Source of the DNA: BRH-c54 sp965284565
GTDB lineage: Bacteria > Bacteroidota > Bacteroidia > Flavobacteriales_E > Vicingaceae
Length of the DNA stretch: 64,000 nt
Direction: 5' to 3'
Assembly (NCBI GenBank): GCA_965284565.1
Contig: OZ260100.1
Span: forward strand, 744,001 to 808,000
Positions within the stretch are counted from its first letter, which is position 1. Every line of letters begins with the position of its first letter. This document shows positions 27,326-35,090 of the stretch, piece after piece. Under the pieces are notes generated by a model, which had not been told where the DNA came from, made no database searches, and saw nothing but the letters and a program-made list of their open reading frames with translations. The translations under genes and the position numbers were made by a program.

Positions 27326-28498
27326 TTACCTCTTTCCAGGATTAGCATACATATTTACATCATCTTCAGTAATTACTTTTTCACTTAAAATAATTAATCG
27401 TTCTACAATATTTCTCAATTCTCTAATATTTCCTGTCCAATCGTATTCTTTTAGCTTTTCTAATGCTTTATCATCAATAGATTTTTTGGCTATTCCATGG
27501 TCTTCGCACAACTGTGTCAAAAAATAATCTGCCAATAAAGGCACATCTTCTTTTCTGTCGTTTAAGTCAGGTACATGAATTAATATTACTCCCAATCGGT
27601 GGTACAAATCTTCTCTAAAATTACCCTCGGCAATTTCTTTCATTAAATCTTTATTGGTAGCTGCCAACACCCTAACATTTACACTAATTTCTTTCTCTCC
27701 ACCTACTCGTGTAATTTTACTCTCTTGTAAAGCACGTAATACTTTTGCTTGTGCAGATAAACTCATATCTCCAATTTCATCTAAAAATAAGGTACCGCCT
27801 TCAGCTTGTTCAAAACAACCTTTACGTTGTTTGATGGCTGATGTAAAAGCTCCTTTTTCATGACCAAACAATTCGCTTTCTATCAATTCAGATGGAATGG
27901 CTGCGCAATTTACTTCCACAAACGGGGCTTTACTTCTTTCAGATTTTTCGTGCAAACTACGAGCTACCAATTCTTTTCCTGTTCCATTGCCTCCAGTAAT
28001 TAAAACACGAGCATCACTCACCGCAACTTTATTTATCATTTCTTTAACCTTCAAAATAGCTTCCGATTCACCAATAATTTGCGTTTTACCTTTACCTCCT
28101 ACCTTTTTTTGAAGTTTTCTGGTTTCTTGCACCAACTCTTTTTTATCTATGGCATTTCTAACCGTAATCAACAAACGATTTAAATCAAATGGTTTAGAAA
28201 TAAAATCGAACGCCCCATTTTTAATAGCTTCAACAGCAGTTTCAATAGTTCCATGACCAGAAATCATTACCATAGGCGTTTCTATACCAACAGCAATGGT
28301 TTGCTTTAATACGTCCAAACCATCCATCTTTGGCATTTTAATATCACACATCACTAAATCATACTTATTGGCTTTTATTTTTGCCAACCCGCTCTCTCCG
28401 TCTTCTGCTTCATCAATAACATATTTTTCGTATTCTAAAATATCTTTTAAGGTATTTCTTATTGATTTCTCATCATCAATGATTAAAATTGTTGCCAT
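27326..28498 (-). CDS. Sigma-54-dependent response regulator lacking a DNA-binding domain
   Basis: 390 residues. The receiver domain (1-120) has the acidic pair at 8-9, phospho-acceptor Asp52 (MCDIKMP) and Lys102. The AAA+ domain (about 140-380) has Walker A GGNGTGKE (169-176), the sigma-54 contact loop GAFTSA (216-221) and Walker B TLFLDE (236-241). NtrC-type regulators normally end in a Fis-type helix-turn-helix; this one stops at NPGKR just after the AAA+ lid, and no lost HTH is visible beyond the stop because the convergent gene begins 2 bases away. It may activate sigma-54 promoters from solution. The NtrY-like kinase at 35091 is a candidate partner, but this is inference. Confidence 0.92.
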   Translation of the reverse strand: MATILIIDDEKSIRNTLKDILEYEKYVIDEAEDGESGLAKIKANKYDLVMCDIKMPKMDGLDVLKQTIAVGIETPMVMISGHGTIETAVEAIKNGAFDFISKPFDLNRLLITVRNAIDKKELVQETRKLQKKVGGKGKTQIIGESEAILKVKEMINKVAVSDARVLITGGNGTGKELVARSLHEKSERSKAPFVEVNCAAIPSELIESELFGHEKGAFTSAIKQRKGCFEQAEGGTLFLDEIGDMSLSAQAKVLRALQESKITRVGGEKEISVNVRVLAATNKDLMKEIAEGNFREDLYHRLGVILIHVPDLNDRKEDVPLLADYFLTQLCEDHGIAKKSIDDKALEKLKEYDWTGNIRELRNIVERLIILSEKVITEDDVNMYANPGKR

Positions 28499-28573
28499 AC
28501 TATTTTTATTTTTTTGTAGGTGTAAAAATAATAATTAATTTGGGAGTTGAAAATCAACCAAAATTCAAAAAAC

Positions 28574-28900
28574 ATGACTTTAGAAGAAGCTCAACAAGAA
28601 GTAGATAACTGGATTAAAAAAGTTGGTGTTCGTTATTTTAACGAACTTACCAATATGGCTATGCTTACCGAAGAGGTAGGTGAAGTCGCCCGAATTATTG
28701 CCCGTAGGTATGGCGAACAATCTGAGAAACCCTCCGACAAAGAAAAATCGTTGGATGATGAACTGGCTGATGTGCTTTTTGTGCTTATTTGCATTGCCAA
28801 CCAAACGGGAGTAGATTTAACTAAAGCCTTAGAGAAAAATTTGGAAAAGAAAACCCAACGAGATAAAGACAGACATCAAAACAACCCTAAATTAACTTAA
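28574..28900 (+). CDS. MazG-like nucleotide pyrophosphohydrolase
   Basis: 108 residues from the ATG at 28574, chosen over a TTG at 28547 because it fits the usual length of the single-domain family. The metal-binding helices carry EEVGEVARII and, after a basic insert, LDDELADVLFVL (the ExxE...ExxD pattern of all-alpha NTP pyrophosphatases). It probably hydrolyses non-canonical or excess nucleoside triphosphates to monophosphate. It is divergent from the response regulator, with a 75-base spacer. Confidence 0.88.
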   Translation: MTLEEAQQEVDNWIKKVGVRYFNELTNMAMLTEEVGEVARIIARRYGEQSEKPSDKEKSLDDELADVLFVLICIANQTGVDLTKALEKNLEKKTQRDKDRHQNNPKLT

Positions 28901-28929
28901 ACTTTTATTTAAAGTTATTCACTTTAGAC

Positions 28930-28937
28930 TATTTTTG
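28930..28937 (+). promoter_or_regulatory. Candidate -7 box TATTTTTG upstream of the first TPR-SpoIIE gene
   Basis: TATTTTTG fits TAnnTTTG. It lies 191 bases before the start codon at 29129, so the transcript would have a long leader that begins with the repeat-family core at 28938. Confidence 0.35.
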
Positions 28938-28980
28938 CACAAAGTGTTATTTCCATAGCATGGAACCAAACTATATATGA
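28938..28980 (+). repeat. Dispersed intergenic repeat, copy D (core only)
   Basis: GCACAAAGTGTT followed by the hairpin TTCCAT-AGC-ATGGAA (28951-28965) and CAAACTAT. This matches the core of the copies at 41680-41721 (read in reverse) and 50557-50600. No terminal inverted ends are recognisable here. The remainder of the 228-base spacer (28901-29128) shows nothing else beyond the -7 box. Confidence 0.55.
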
Positions 28981-29128
28981 AACTTTTAGAAGTACTAATA
29001 AAAACCATATCACTAAATGATTAACTCTTTTTAACAAACCATAAACATTTATTTTTAAATGCTTTAAAATTTAAAGTGGGTAATTATCAAATTAGTAATT
29101 AAACACCAAGTATAATAATCCACTCCTT

Positions 29129-31390
29129 ATGAAAAAGATTCTACTCTTATTAACTTTTAACATAATAATCTTAACTTGTTTTACCCAAAACAACACTATA
29201 GACTCGCTCCTTACTGTTTTAAAAACGGCTAAAGAAGATACCACAAAAGTAAATGTCTTAAATAAACTTTTTTTACAATATGAATTTTCTGATGATGTAA
29301 AAGCCAAAGAATATTTAAACAAAGCAATGATGCTTGCTCAAAAAATTTATTACAAAAAAGGTCTAGCAATCACTTATACCTATTTTGGTTATTTCGCAGA
29401 TGACAAAGGAAATTACCTCAATGCCTTAAAAACCTTTTTAACTGCCCTAAAAATTTATGAGGCAATTGGTGATAAAAAAGGAATCGCTGATTCTTACGGT
29501 AACATCGGAAATATATATTATTCCCAAGGCAATTATCCTGAAGCTTTAAAAAATTATTCTGCTGCCCTAAAAATTAATGAAGTAATTGGTGATAAAAAAG
29601 AAATATCTAAATCTTACAACAACATAGGAGTTATTTATGGGAATCAAGGGAATTTACCAGAAGCTTTAAAAAATATTTTTACTGCTCTTAAAATAAAAGA
29701 AGAAATTGGAGACAAGCTTGGAATAGCTAATTTATATATCAATATCGGAATGATTTATTTCGAACATGGCAATTATCCTGAAGCTTTAAAAAACTATTTT
29801 AGTTCCCTTAAAATTTATGAAAAAATTGGAGACAAGCTTGGAATATCGGATTCTTACAACAACATAGGAATCATTTATTCCAACCAAGAGAATTACCCAG
29901 ATGCCTTAGAAAATCATTTCGCCTCCCTTAAAATAAGAAAAGAAATTGGTGATAAAAGTGGTATAGCTGATTCTTACAACAATATCGGAAATATTTATGC
30001 CAAACAAGCTGAACTTCTGAGAAGTCCCGATAGTATGGTGTATCAGAAGCAATTATTTACTGAAGCCTTAAAACATCAGTTTGCTTCTCTAAAAATAAAA
30101 GAAGAAATTGGTGCTAAAACGGGAATAGCTTCATCTTATATTAATCTCGGCTCAATAAATATTAAATTAAAAAAACTTGTTCAGGCTAAAAAAGACCTTG
30201 AAAATGCCCTTGCCCTTTCATCTGAAATTGGAAATAAAAATCAAATAAGAGATTGTTATAGTAATTTATCAACTTTAGATAGTATACAAGGTGAATGGAA
30301 AGCTGCTTACAATAACCATAAACTATATATTCTTTATCGTGATAGTATATATAATGAGGAAACCAAAGAAAAAACCATACAAGCCAGTATGAACTATGAG
30401 TTTGAGAAAAAAGAAGCATTAACCAAAGCTGCTCAAGATAAAAAAGATGCCTTGGCTGCCACAGAAATGAAAAAACAACAATTTATTAGATATGCAGTAA
30501 GTGGCATTTTGATATTGGTAATTCTATTTACACTTTTTCTGTACAATCGTTACCGATTAATTCGCAAACAAAAAAATATTATTGAACTAAAAGAGCGAGA
30601 AACCCATACTCAAAAAGAAATTATAGAAGAAAAACACAAAGAAATTACCGACTCCATTAATTATGCAGAACGGATACAACGTAGCTTCTTAGCCACCACC
30701 GAAATGTTAGATAAAAACCTAAAAGATTATTTTGTGTTTTTCAGACCAAAAGATGTGGTAAGTGGCGATTTCTATTGGGCAGGAGAACTCAATAACGGCA
30801 ACTTTGCTTTCTCATGTGCTGATAGCACGGGTCACGGTGTGCCTGGAGCGATTATGAGTATTTTAAACATTTCTAGTTTAGAAAAATCTATTGAAGAAGA
30901 AACAGAACCTAATAAAATTTTAAATAAAACTAGAAAAATCATCATCGAACGTTTAAAAAAAGACGGTAGCCCCGAAGGTGGTAAAGATGGTATGGATTGT
31001 AGTTTAATGGTTATCAATAAAGATAGAACTCAACTATCGTTTGCAGCAGCAAACAATCCTGTATTTATTGTTCGAAATAATGAATTAATAGAATTTAAAC
31101 CCGACAAAATGCCCGTAGGCAAACACGACAACGATATTGAATCTTTTAATCTACATACCACTCTACTACAAAAAGGAGACATCATCTACACCCTTACCGA
31201 TGGCTTTCCAGATCAATTTGGTGGAGAAAAAGGAAAAAAATACATGATTAAAAATTTAAAAGAATTATTAATTCAAATTGCTCCTTTAAGTGTGCAGGAA
31301 CAAGAACAAAAACTAAATGAGGAATTTAATCTATGGAAAGGGGTAAATGAACAAGTGGATGATGTTTGCATTATAGGTGTAAGAATATAA
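29129..31390 (+). CDS. TPR-repeat, membrane-anchored SpoIIE/PP2C-type phosphatase (first copy)
   Basis: 753 residues. Signal peptide (to about residue 20), then about eight 40-residue tetratricopeptide units (about 60-360), each with NIGNIYYSQGNYPEAL-like helices. A transmembrane helix (about 452-472) is followed by a coiled coil (about 475-520) and a SpoIIE-type phosphatase domain to the end. Metal-site motifs are visible: GDFYWA, DSTGHGVPGA, KDGMDCS, TDGFPDQFGG and a final VDDVCIIGVRI. It should dephosphorylate a Ser/Thr-phosphorylated regulatory protein in response to a periplasmic signal. Its partner is not encoded next to it, unlike the second copy at 54322. Confidence 0.9.
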   Translation: MKKILLLLTFNIIILTCFTQNNTIDSLLTVLKTAKEDTTKVNVLNKLFLQYEFSDDVKAKEYLNKAMMLAQKIYYKKGLAITYTYFGYFADDKGNYLNALKTFLTALKIYEAIGDKKGIADSYGNIGNIYYSQGNYPEALKNYSAALKINEVIGDKKEISKSYNNIGVIYGNQGNLPEALKNIFTALKIKEEIGDKLGIANLYINIGMIYFEHGNYPEALKNYFSSLKIYEKIGDKLGISDSYNNIGIIYSNQENYPDALENHFASLKIRKEIGDKSGIADSYNNIGNIYAKQAELLRSPDSMVYQKQLFTEALKHQFASLKIKEEIGAKTGIASSYINLGSINIKLKKLVQAKKDLENALALSSEIGNKNQIRDCYSNLSTLDSIQGEWKAAYNNHKLYILYRDSIYNEETKEKTIQASMNYEFEKKEALTKAAQDKKDALAATEMKKQQFIRYAVSGILILVILFTLFLYNRYRLIRKQKNIIELKERETHTQKEIIEEKHKEITDSINYAERIQRSFLATTEMLDKNLKDYFVFFRPKDVVSGDFYWAGELNNGNFAFSCADSTGHGVPGAIMSILNISSLEKSIEEETEPNKILNKTRKIIIERLKKDGSPEGGKDGMDCSLMVINKDRTQLSFAAANNPVFIVRNNELIEFKPDKMPVGKHDNDIESFNLHTTLLQKGDIIYTLTDGFPDQFGGEKGKKYMIKNLKELLIQIAPLSVQEQEQKLNEEFNLWKGVNEQVDDVCIIGVRI

Positions 31391-31400
31391 TGCAAAGCTT

Positions 31401-31419
31401 AGCCTGAACTTGTCGAAAG
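31401..31419. repeat. Copy of the AGCCTGAACTTGTCGAAAG motif
   Basis: This 19-bp string resembles half of a small palindromic repeat that I know from many Bacteroidota intergenic regions (consensus like CTTCGACAAGCTCAGGCT on the other strand). Only one half-site occurs here, 10 bases after the SpoIIE gene stop. Confidence 0.4.
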
Positions 31420-31488
31420 ATATTATAGGTATTCGAGTTTAATTACAATTAATAATAATTTGTATTGAGTCTTAAAATCACACTAAAA

Positions 31489-31830
31489 ATGACTACAAAA
31501 ACAACTGATTTTTTTGAGATGGTTTTTGCTGTGGCAAGAGAGATCCCTGAAGGCAGAGTTACTTCTTACGGAGCTATTGCTAATTATTTGGGAACAAAAT
31601 CAGGAGCAAGAATGGTTGGTTGGGCAATGAACAATGCTCACCATCAAAAAGAAAAAGTTCCTGCACACAGGGTGGTAAACAGAAGCGGACAATTAACGGG
31701 TAGACATCATTTTGAGACGCCTTTTATAATGCAAGAATTACTAGAAAAAGAAGGTGTAAAAATCGAAAATAACCAAATTATCAACTTTGAAAAGCATTTT
31801 TGGAATCCTTTAACAGAATTGGAACTGTAA
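31489..31830 (+). CDS. Alkyltransferase-like protein (MGMT fold without catalytic Cys)
   Basis: 113 residues from the ATG at 31489; a TTG at 31465 is less likely. The DNA-binding domain of the O6-alkylguanine transferase family is clear: EIPEGRVTSYGAIA, ARMVGWAMN and PAHRVVNRSGQLTG. The alkyl-acceptor position reads PAHR (58-61) instead of PCHR, so it cannot transfer an alkyl group. This is the hallmark of ATL proteins, which bind O6-alkylguanine and pass the lesion to nucleotide excision repair. Codons CCT GCA CAC AGG confirm Ala at that position. Confidence 0.9.
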   Translation: MTTKTTDFFEMVFAVAREIPEGRVTSYGAIANYLGTKSGARMVGWAMNNAHHQKEKVPAHRVVNRSGQLTGRHHFETPFIMQELLEKEGVKIENNQIINFEKHFWNPLTELEL

Positions 31831-31886
31831 ACGGACTTTATATGTTAAATTTTAGACGTCTTTTTTTTACCCTCTTGTCTAAAAAC

Positions 31887-32404
31887 TCACAAATCTTCTA
31901 GACTACACACAGCATTAGTAAATTTATCATTGTTAAATATTAAAAATCCACAATAAGCTTTTTCTTTTGATAATTGATAATTCCCTAATAAATCAGTTTT
32001 AAACAACCGTGCATATTTATCTACATAATCTGTTTTATAATAAAGATGATTGATGGCAAACGAATTAAAATTATTGATATGTTGAGCTGCAAATACTTCA
32101 AAATTATAATATCCAATAATTACAATAAGCTTATAATTTTTTGCTTCGCACAATCTATTTGCGTACGGAATTGATATACAGTTTTTAGATGTACAATTTG
32201 GTCTGAAAAAATAAACTACTGTACTATCATTTTTCTTTATAATTTCTGAAAGTTGAATTCCAGTAATAGCATATATCTTGGCCGTATCGTCAAAACTATA
32301 TTGATTATTTTGAGTAAATTCTATTGTATTTTTTTCTTGCTCAGGTAATTTTTAAATCTGGGAGTATTTGTAATAAAACAGCTTGAAAGCAATAGAGATG
32401 TCAA
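31887..32404 (-). pseudogene. Frameshifted lipoprotein with thioredoxin-like segment
   Basis: Reading leftward, the frame open from 32351 to the stop at 31887 has no start of its own and encodes VVYFFRPNCTSKNC, a strand plus Cys-containing loop like a thioredoxin fold, then LIVIIGYYNFEVF. In the neighbouring frame, upstream from 32404 (TTG), lies TSLLLSSCFITNTPRF, a lipoprotein-type signal. The two frames would join if the T run at 32349-32353 had one more base (giving RFKKLPEQ). So a single-base deletion, or a sequencing error in the homopolymer, separates signal and body. Intact, it would be about 170 residues. Function is not recognised, and the start is uncertain. Confidence 0.55.
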
Positions 32405-32428
32405 TAAATCAATTTCAATACTTACGAC

Positions 32429-32461
32429 TTGTATTATATCGCTAAGTTATCGTTAACTTTG
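32429..32461 (+). promoter_or_regulatory. Promoter for apbC: TTG, 22-bp gap, TAACTTTG
   Basis: A TTG (32429-32431) lies 22 bases before TAACTTTG (32454-32461), matching the Bacteroidota -33/-7 layout. The apbC start codon begins 16 bases after the -7 box, so the leader would be very short. Confidence 0.55.
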
Positions 32462-32476
32462 CATAAAATTTAGTCT

Positions 32477-33601
32477 ATGAGTTTCTCAGAAAAAGATATA
32501 TTACACGCATTAAGCTTTGTTATTGAACCCGATTTAAAAAAAGATGTTGTTGAACTTAACTTAGTTAGCAACATTAAAGCCGAAGAAAATAACATCAGTT
32601 TTAACCTACAAATTAACAATCCGGCATTACACAACAAAAAACGCATCATAGAAGCTTGTCAGTTGCATTTAGACAGAGTGTTAGGAACTGCCGTAGTATT
32701 AAATATTGACATACAGCCAATAAAAAAAGAAGCTGAAATGCCTAAACAAAACAAAGTACTGCCTAATGTAAAAAACATTATTGCCATAGCTTCAGGTAAA
32801 GGTGGTGTAGGAAAATCTACCATTACCGCTAATTTGGCAGTTGCTTTAGCAAAAAAAGGCTATAAAGTTGGTTTAGTAGATGCTGATATTTATGGCCCTT
32901 CTATGCCCATGATGTTTAATGTAGAAGAAGAAAAACCTATGCCTGTTGAAATTAACGGACGAAACTTAATTCAACCAATAGAAAGTCATGGCGTAAAACT
33001 ACTTTCAATCGGATTTTTTGCCAATACCGACCAGGCAGTTGTTTGGCGTGGACCAATGGCTACAAGAGCTTTAACACAACTTTTTACAGAAGCCAACTGG
33101 GGCGAATTAGATTATATGCTAATTGACTTACCTCCTGGAACAGGAGATATTCACTTGTCTTTAGTACAAACAGTACCAGTGACAGGAGCTATAATTGTTA
33201 GTACTCCACAAAACGTTGCCTTAATAGACGCTAGAAAAGCTGTAGGGATGTTTAAACTAGAGCAAATTAATGTGCCTGTTTTAGGGTTTATTGAAAATAT
33301 GGCTTATTTTACTCCTGCTGAACTTCCTGAAAATAAATACTACATTTTTGGTAAAGAAGGCGTTAAAAACTTAGCCGAAAAATTCAGTTTACCATTATTA
33401 GGAGAAATTCCTTTAGTACAAAGTGTTAGAGAAGCCGGAGATGCCGGAAGACCAGCTGTAATGCAAGAAAATACTCCGCAATCTAAAGCATTTATGGATT
33501 TTGCTGATAACGTAATTAAAGAAGTAGAAAAAAGAAATGAAGCTATAGCTCCAACTGCTAAAGTTGAAGTTACTCATAATAAAGGTTGTTCAACAAATTA
33601 A
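32477..33601 (+). CDS. apbC: Mrp/NBP35-family Fe-S cluster carrier ATPase (ApbC)
   Basis: 374 residues. An N-terminal DUF59/MIP18-like domain (1-80) is followed by a P-loop ATPase with the deviant Walker A ASGKGGVGKST (105-115), DADIYGPS and LIDLPPGTGD motifs. The family holds and transfers Fe-S clusters as a dimer. The C-terminus ends in VTHNKGCSTN, with one late Cys, rather than a long extension. It is followed 31 bases later by a NifU-like scaffold gene, which supports a role in Fe-S assembly. The own promoter is clear. Confidence 0.94.
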   Translation: MSFSEKDILHALSFVIEPDLKKDVVELNLVSNIKAEENNISFNLQINNPALHNKKRIIEACQLHLDRVLGTAVVLNIDIQPIKKEAEMPKQNKVLPNVKNIIAIASGKGGVGKSTITANLAVALAKKGYKVGLVDADIYGPSMPMMFNVEEEKPMPVEINGRNLIQPIESHGVKLLSIGFFANTDQAVVWRGPMATRALTQLFTEANWGELDYMLIDLPPGTGDIHLSLVQTVPVTGAIIVSTPQNVALIDARKAVGMFKLEQINVPVLGFIENMAYFTPAELPENKYYIFGKEGVKNLAEKFSLPLLGEIPLVQSVREAGDAGRPAVMQENTPQSKAFMDFADNVIKEVEKRNEAIAPTAKVEVTHNKGCSTN

Positions 33602-33632
33602 ATTTATGTACTTTAGCCTTAAAATTTACTAA

Positions 33633-33887
33633 GTGGATAAACAAGTATTAATATCAAAAATCAATGAAGCTTTGGAGCAAATTCGTCCTTTTTTAAATGA
33701 CGATGAAGGAGATATTGAATTCATTGAACTTACTGATGATCTTGTGGTTAAAGTAAGACTATTAGGTGCTTGTAAATCTTGCTCTATGAGTGCTATGACC
33801 TTAAAAGGTGGCGTAGAAGAATCCATCAAAAAATTCATTCCTGAGCTTAAAGGTGTTGTTGCCATTGAAGAAGAAATGCAGTCTTAA
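33633..33887 (+). CDS. NifU-like C-terminal domain protein (Fe-S scaffold)
   Basis: 84 residues with the NifU C-terminal fold: RPFLNDDEGDIEFI and the cluster-binding CKSC (Cys47, Cys50). The start is GTG at 33633; an upstream in-frame ATG at 33606 is cut off by a stop at 33630, so GTG is the only option. It would hand a labile [4Fe-4S] cluster to target proteins together with the ApbC gene just upstream. Confidence 0.92.
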   Translation: MDKQVLISKINEALEQIRPFLNDDEGDIEFIELTDDLVVKVRLLGACKSCSMSAMTLKGGVEESIKKFIPELKGVVAIEEEMQS

Positions 33888-33905
33888 GTTTGAAGTTTAA
33901 CTCAT

Positions 33906-33928
33906 AAAATGTGATGCAAAACATTTTT
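33906..33928 (+). terminator. Weak hairpin with T run after the NifU-like gene
   Basis: AAAATGT (33906-33912) pairs with ACATTTT (33921-33927), loop of 8 bases, followed by T. The stem is only A/T-rich and 7 bp long, so termination is uncertain. It lies between convergent genes. Confidence 0.3.
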
Positions 33929-33951
33929 CTATGCGAAAAGGAAGTTTGTGA

Positions 33952-34947
33952 TTAAGACAATTTTCCCGTAAGGATTTTCATTTCCATAATGGGTGAAATT
34001 TTCTCATACAAAATGTGATAAACTGCATCTACAATAGGAATTTCAACATTATATTTTTTGTTGATTTCATAAATTCCTTTGGCAGCATAATAACCTTCGG
34101 CAACCATGTTCATTTCTATTTGAGCCGAACGTACCGAATAACCTTTACCTACCATACTTCCAAAGTTTCTGTTACGAGAAAATTGAGAATAAGCGGTAAC
34201 CAGCAAATCTCCCAAATATGCTGAGGAATTTACATCTCTGTGGATAGGGTGAATAGCATCTATAAAGTTTTTAGTTTCTCTAGTGGCACAAGCTATTAAT
34301 ACTGCCTGAAAGTTATCCCCATAACCCAAACCATGACAAATACCACTAGCAACAGCATAAACATTCTTTAAAATTGCTGAAAGTTCCGTTCCAAACAAAT
34401 CATCTGAAGTAGTGGTATTTATGTATCTGCACGACATAGCACCTGCTAAATATTCAGCTATTTCTTGGTTTTCGCAAGCAATAGTTAAATATGAGAGTCT
34501 TTCCATAGCTACTTCTTCAGCATGACAAGGTCCGGCAATCATTCCAATTCTATTATAAGGAACACTAAAGTTTACATGAAAATATTCAGCCGGAATTTGA
34601 TTGTATTCAGGAATTACACCTTTAATAGCAGAAATAATTATCTTGTTTTCAATGCCTTTAATATTTACTTCATCAAAAGCTTTAGCTATAAATGCTGAAG
34701 GAACCGCAACAATTAAAATATCCGATTGATCTACAATTTCTTGTAAATTAGTATTCATATTTAACCTTTCCGTTTCAAACTGAATAGCCGGCAAATATCT
34801 GGGGTTGTTATCAAATTTTTTAATGTGCTGAATAGCCTCAGCATCTCTCATCCACCAATTTACTAGAGATAGGTTTTCTGTTAGTATTTTTACTATTGCA
34901 GTAGCCCAGCTACCACCTCCTAAAACAGCAATTCTTTGATTTTCCAT
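33952..34947 (-). CDS. gpsA: NAD(P)H-dependent glycerol-3-phosphate dehydrogenase
   Basis: 331 residues, normal length. The dinucleotide fold begins with VLGGGSWATAI (8-18). The catalytic-domain pattern AILKNVYAVASGICHGLGYGDN with the active Lys follows near residue 190. It reduces dihydroxyacetone phosphate to sn-glycerol-3-phosphate for phospholipid synthesis. A TAGGTTTG box lies only 5 bases upstream of the ATG on this strand (34959-34952), so the message may be nearly leaderless. Confidence 0.95.
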   Translation of the reverse strand: MENQRIAVLGGGSWATAIVKILTENLSLVNWWMRDAEAIQHIKKFDNNPRYLPAIQFETERLNMNTNLQEIVDQSDILIVAVPSAFIAKAFDEVNIKGIENKIIISAIKGVIPEYNQIPAEYFHVNFSVPYNRIGMIAGPCHAEEVAMERLSYLTIACENQEIAEYLAGAMSCRYINTTTSDDLFGTELSAILKNVYAVASGICHGLGYGDNFQAVLIACATRETKNFIDAIHPIHRDVNSSAYLGDLLVTAYSQFSRNRNFGSMVGKGYSVRSAQIEMNMVAEGYYAAKGIYEINKKYNVEIPIVDAVYHILYEKISPIMEMKILTGKLS

Positions 34948-34951
34948 ATAG

Positions 34952-34959
34952 CAAACCTA
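34952..34959 (-). promoter_or_regulatory. Candidate -7 box TAGGTTTG immediately before gpsA
   Basis: The minus strand reads TAGGTTTG, a TAnnTTTG match, ending 5 bases from the ATG. If used, transcription would begin at or very near the start codon. No convincing -33 element was found. Confidence 0.35.
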
Positions 34960-35090
34960 CTTATTTTTTCAAAATGAACTACTAATTTACCTAAAATTAC
35001 AATCTATTTAACATTCCTTAGAGCTTTTACAAAAGGATTTTAAAAGATAGTTTCATTTTTAACCTCCAGCTTTTGTATTTTTACATCTTG

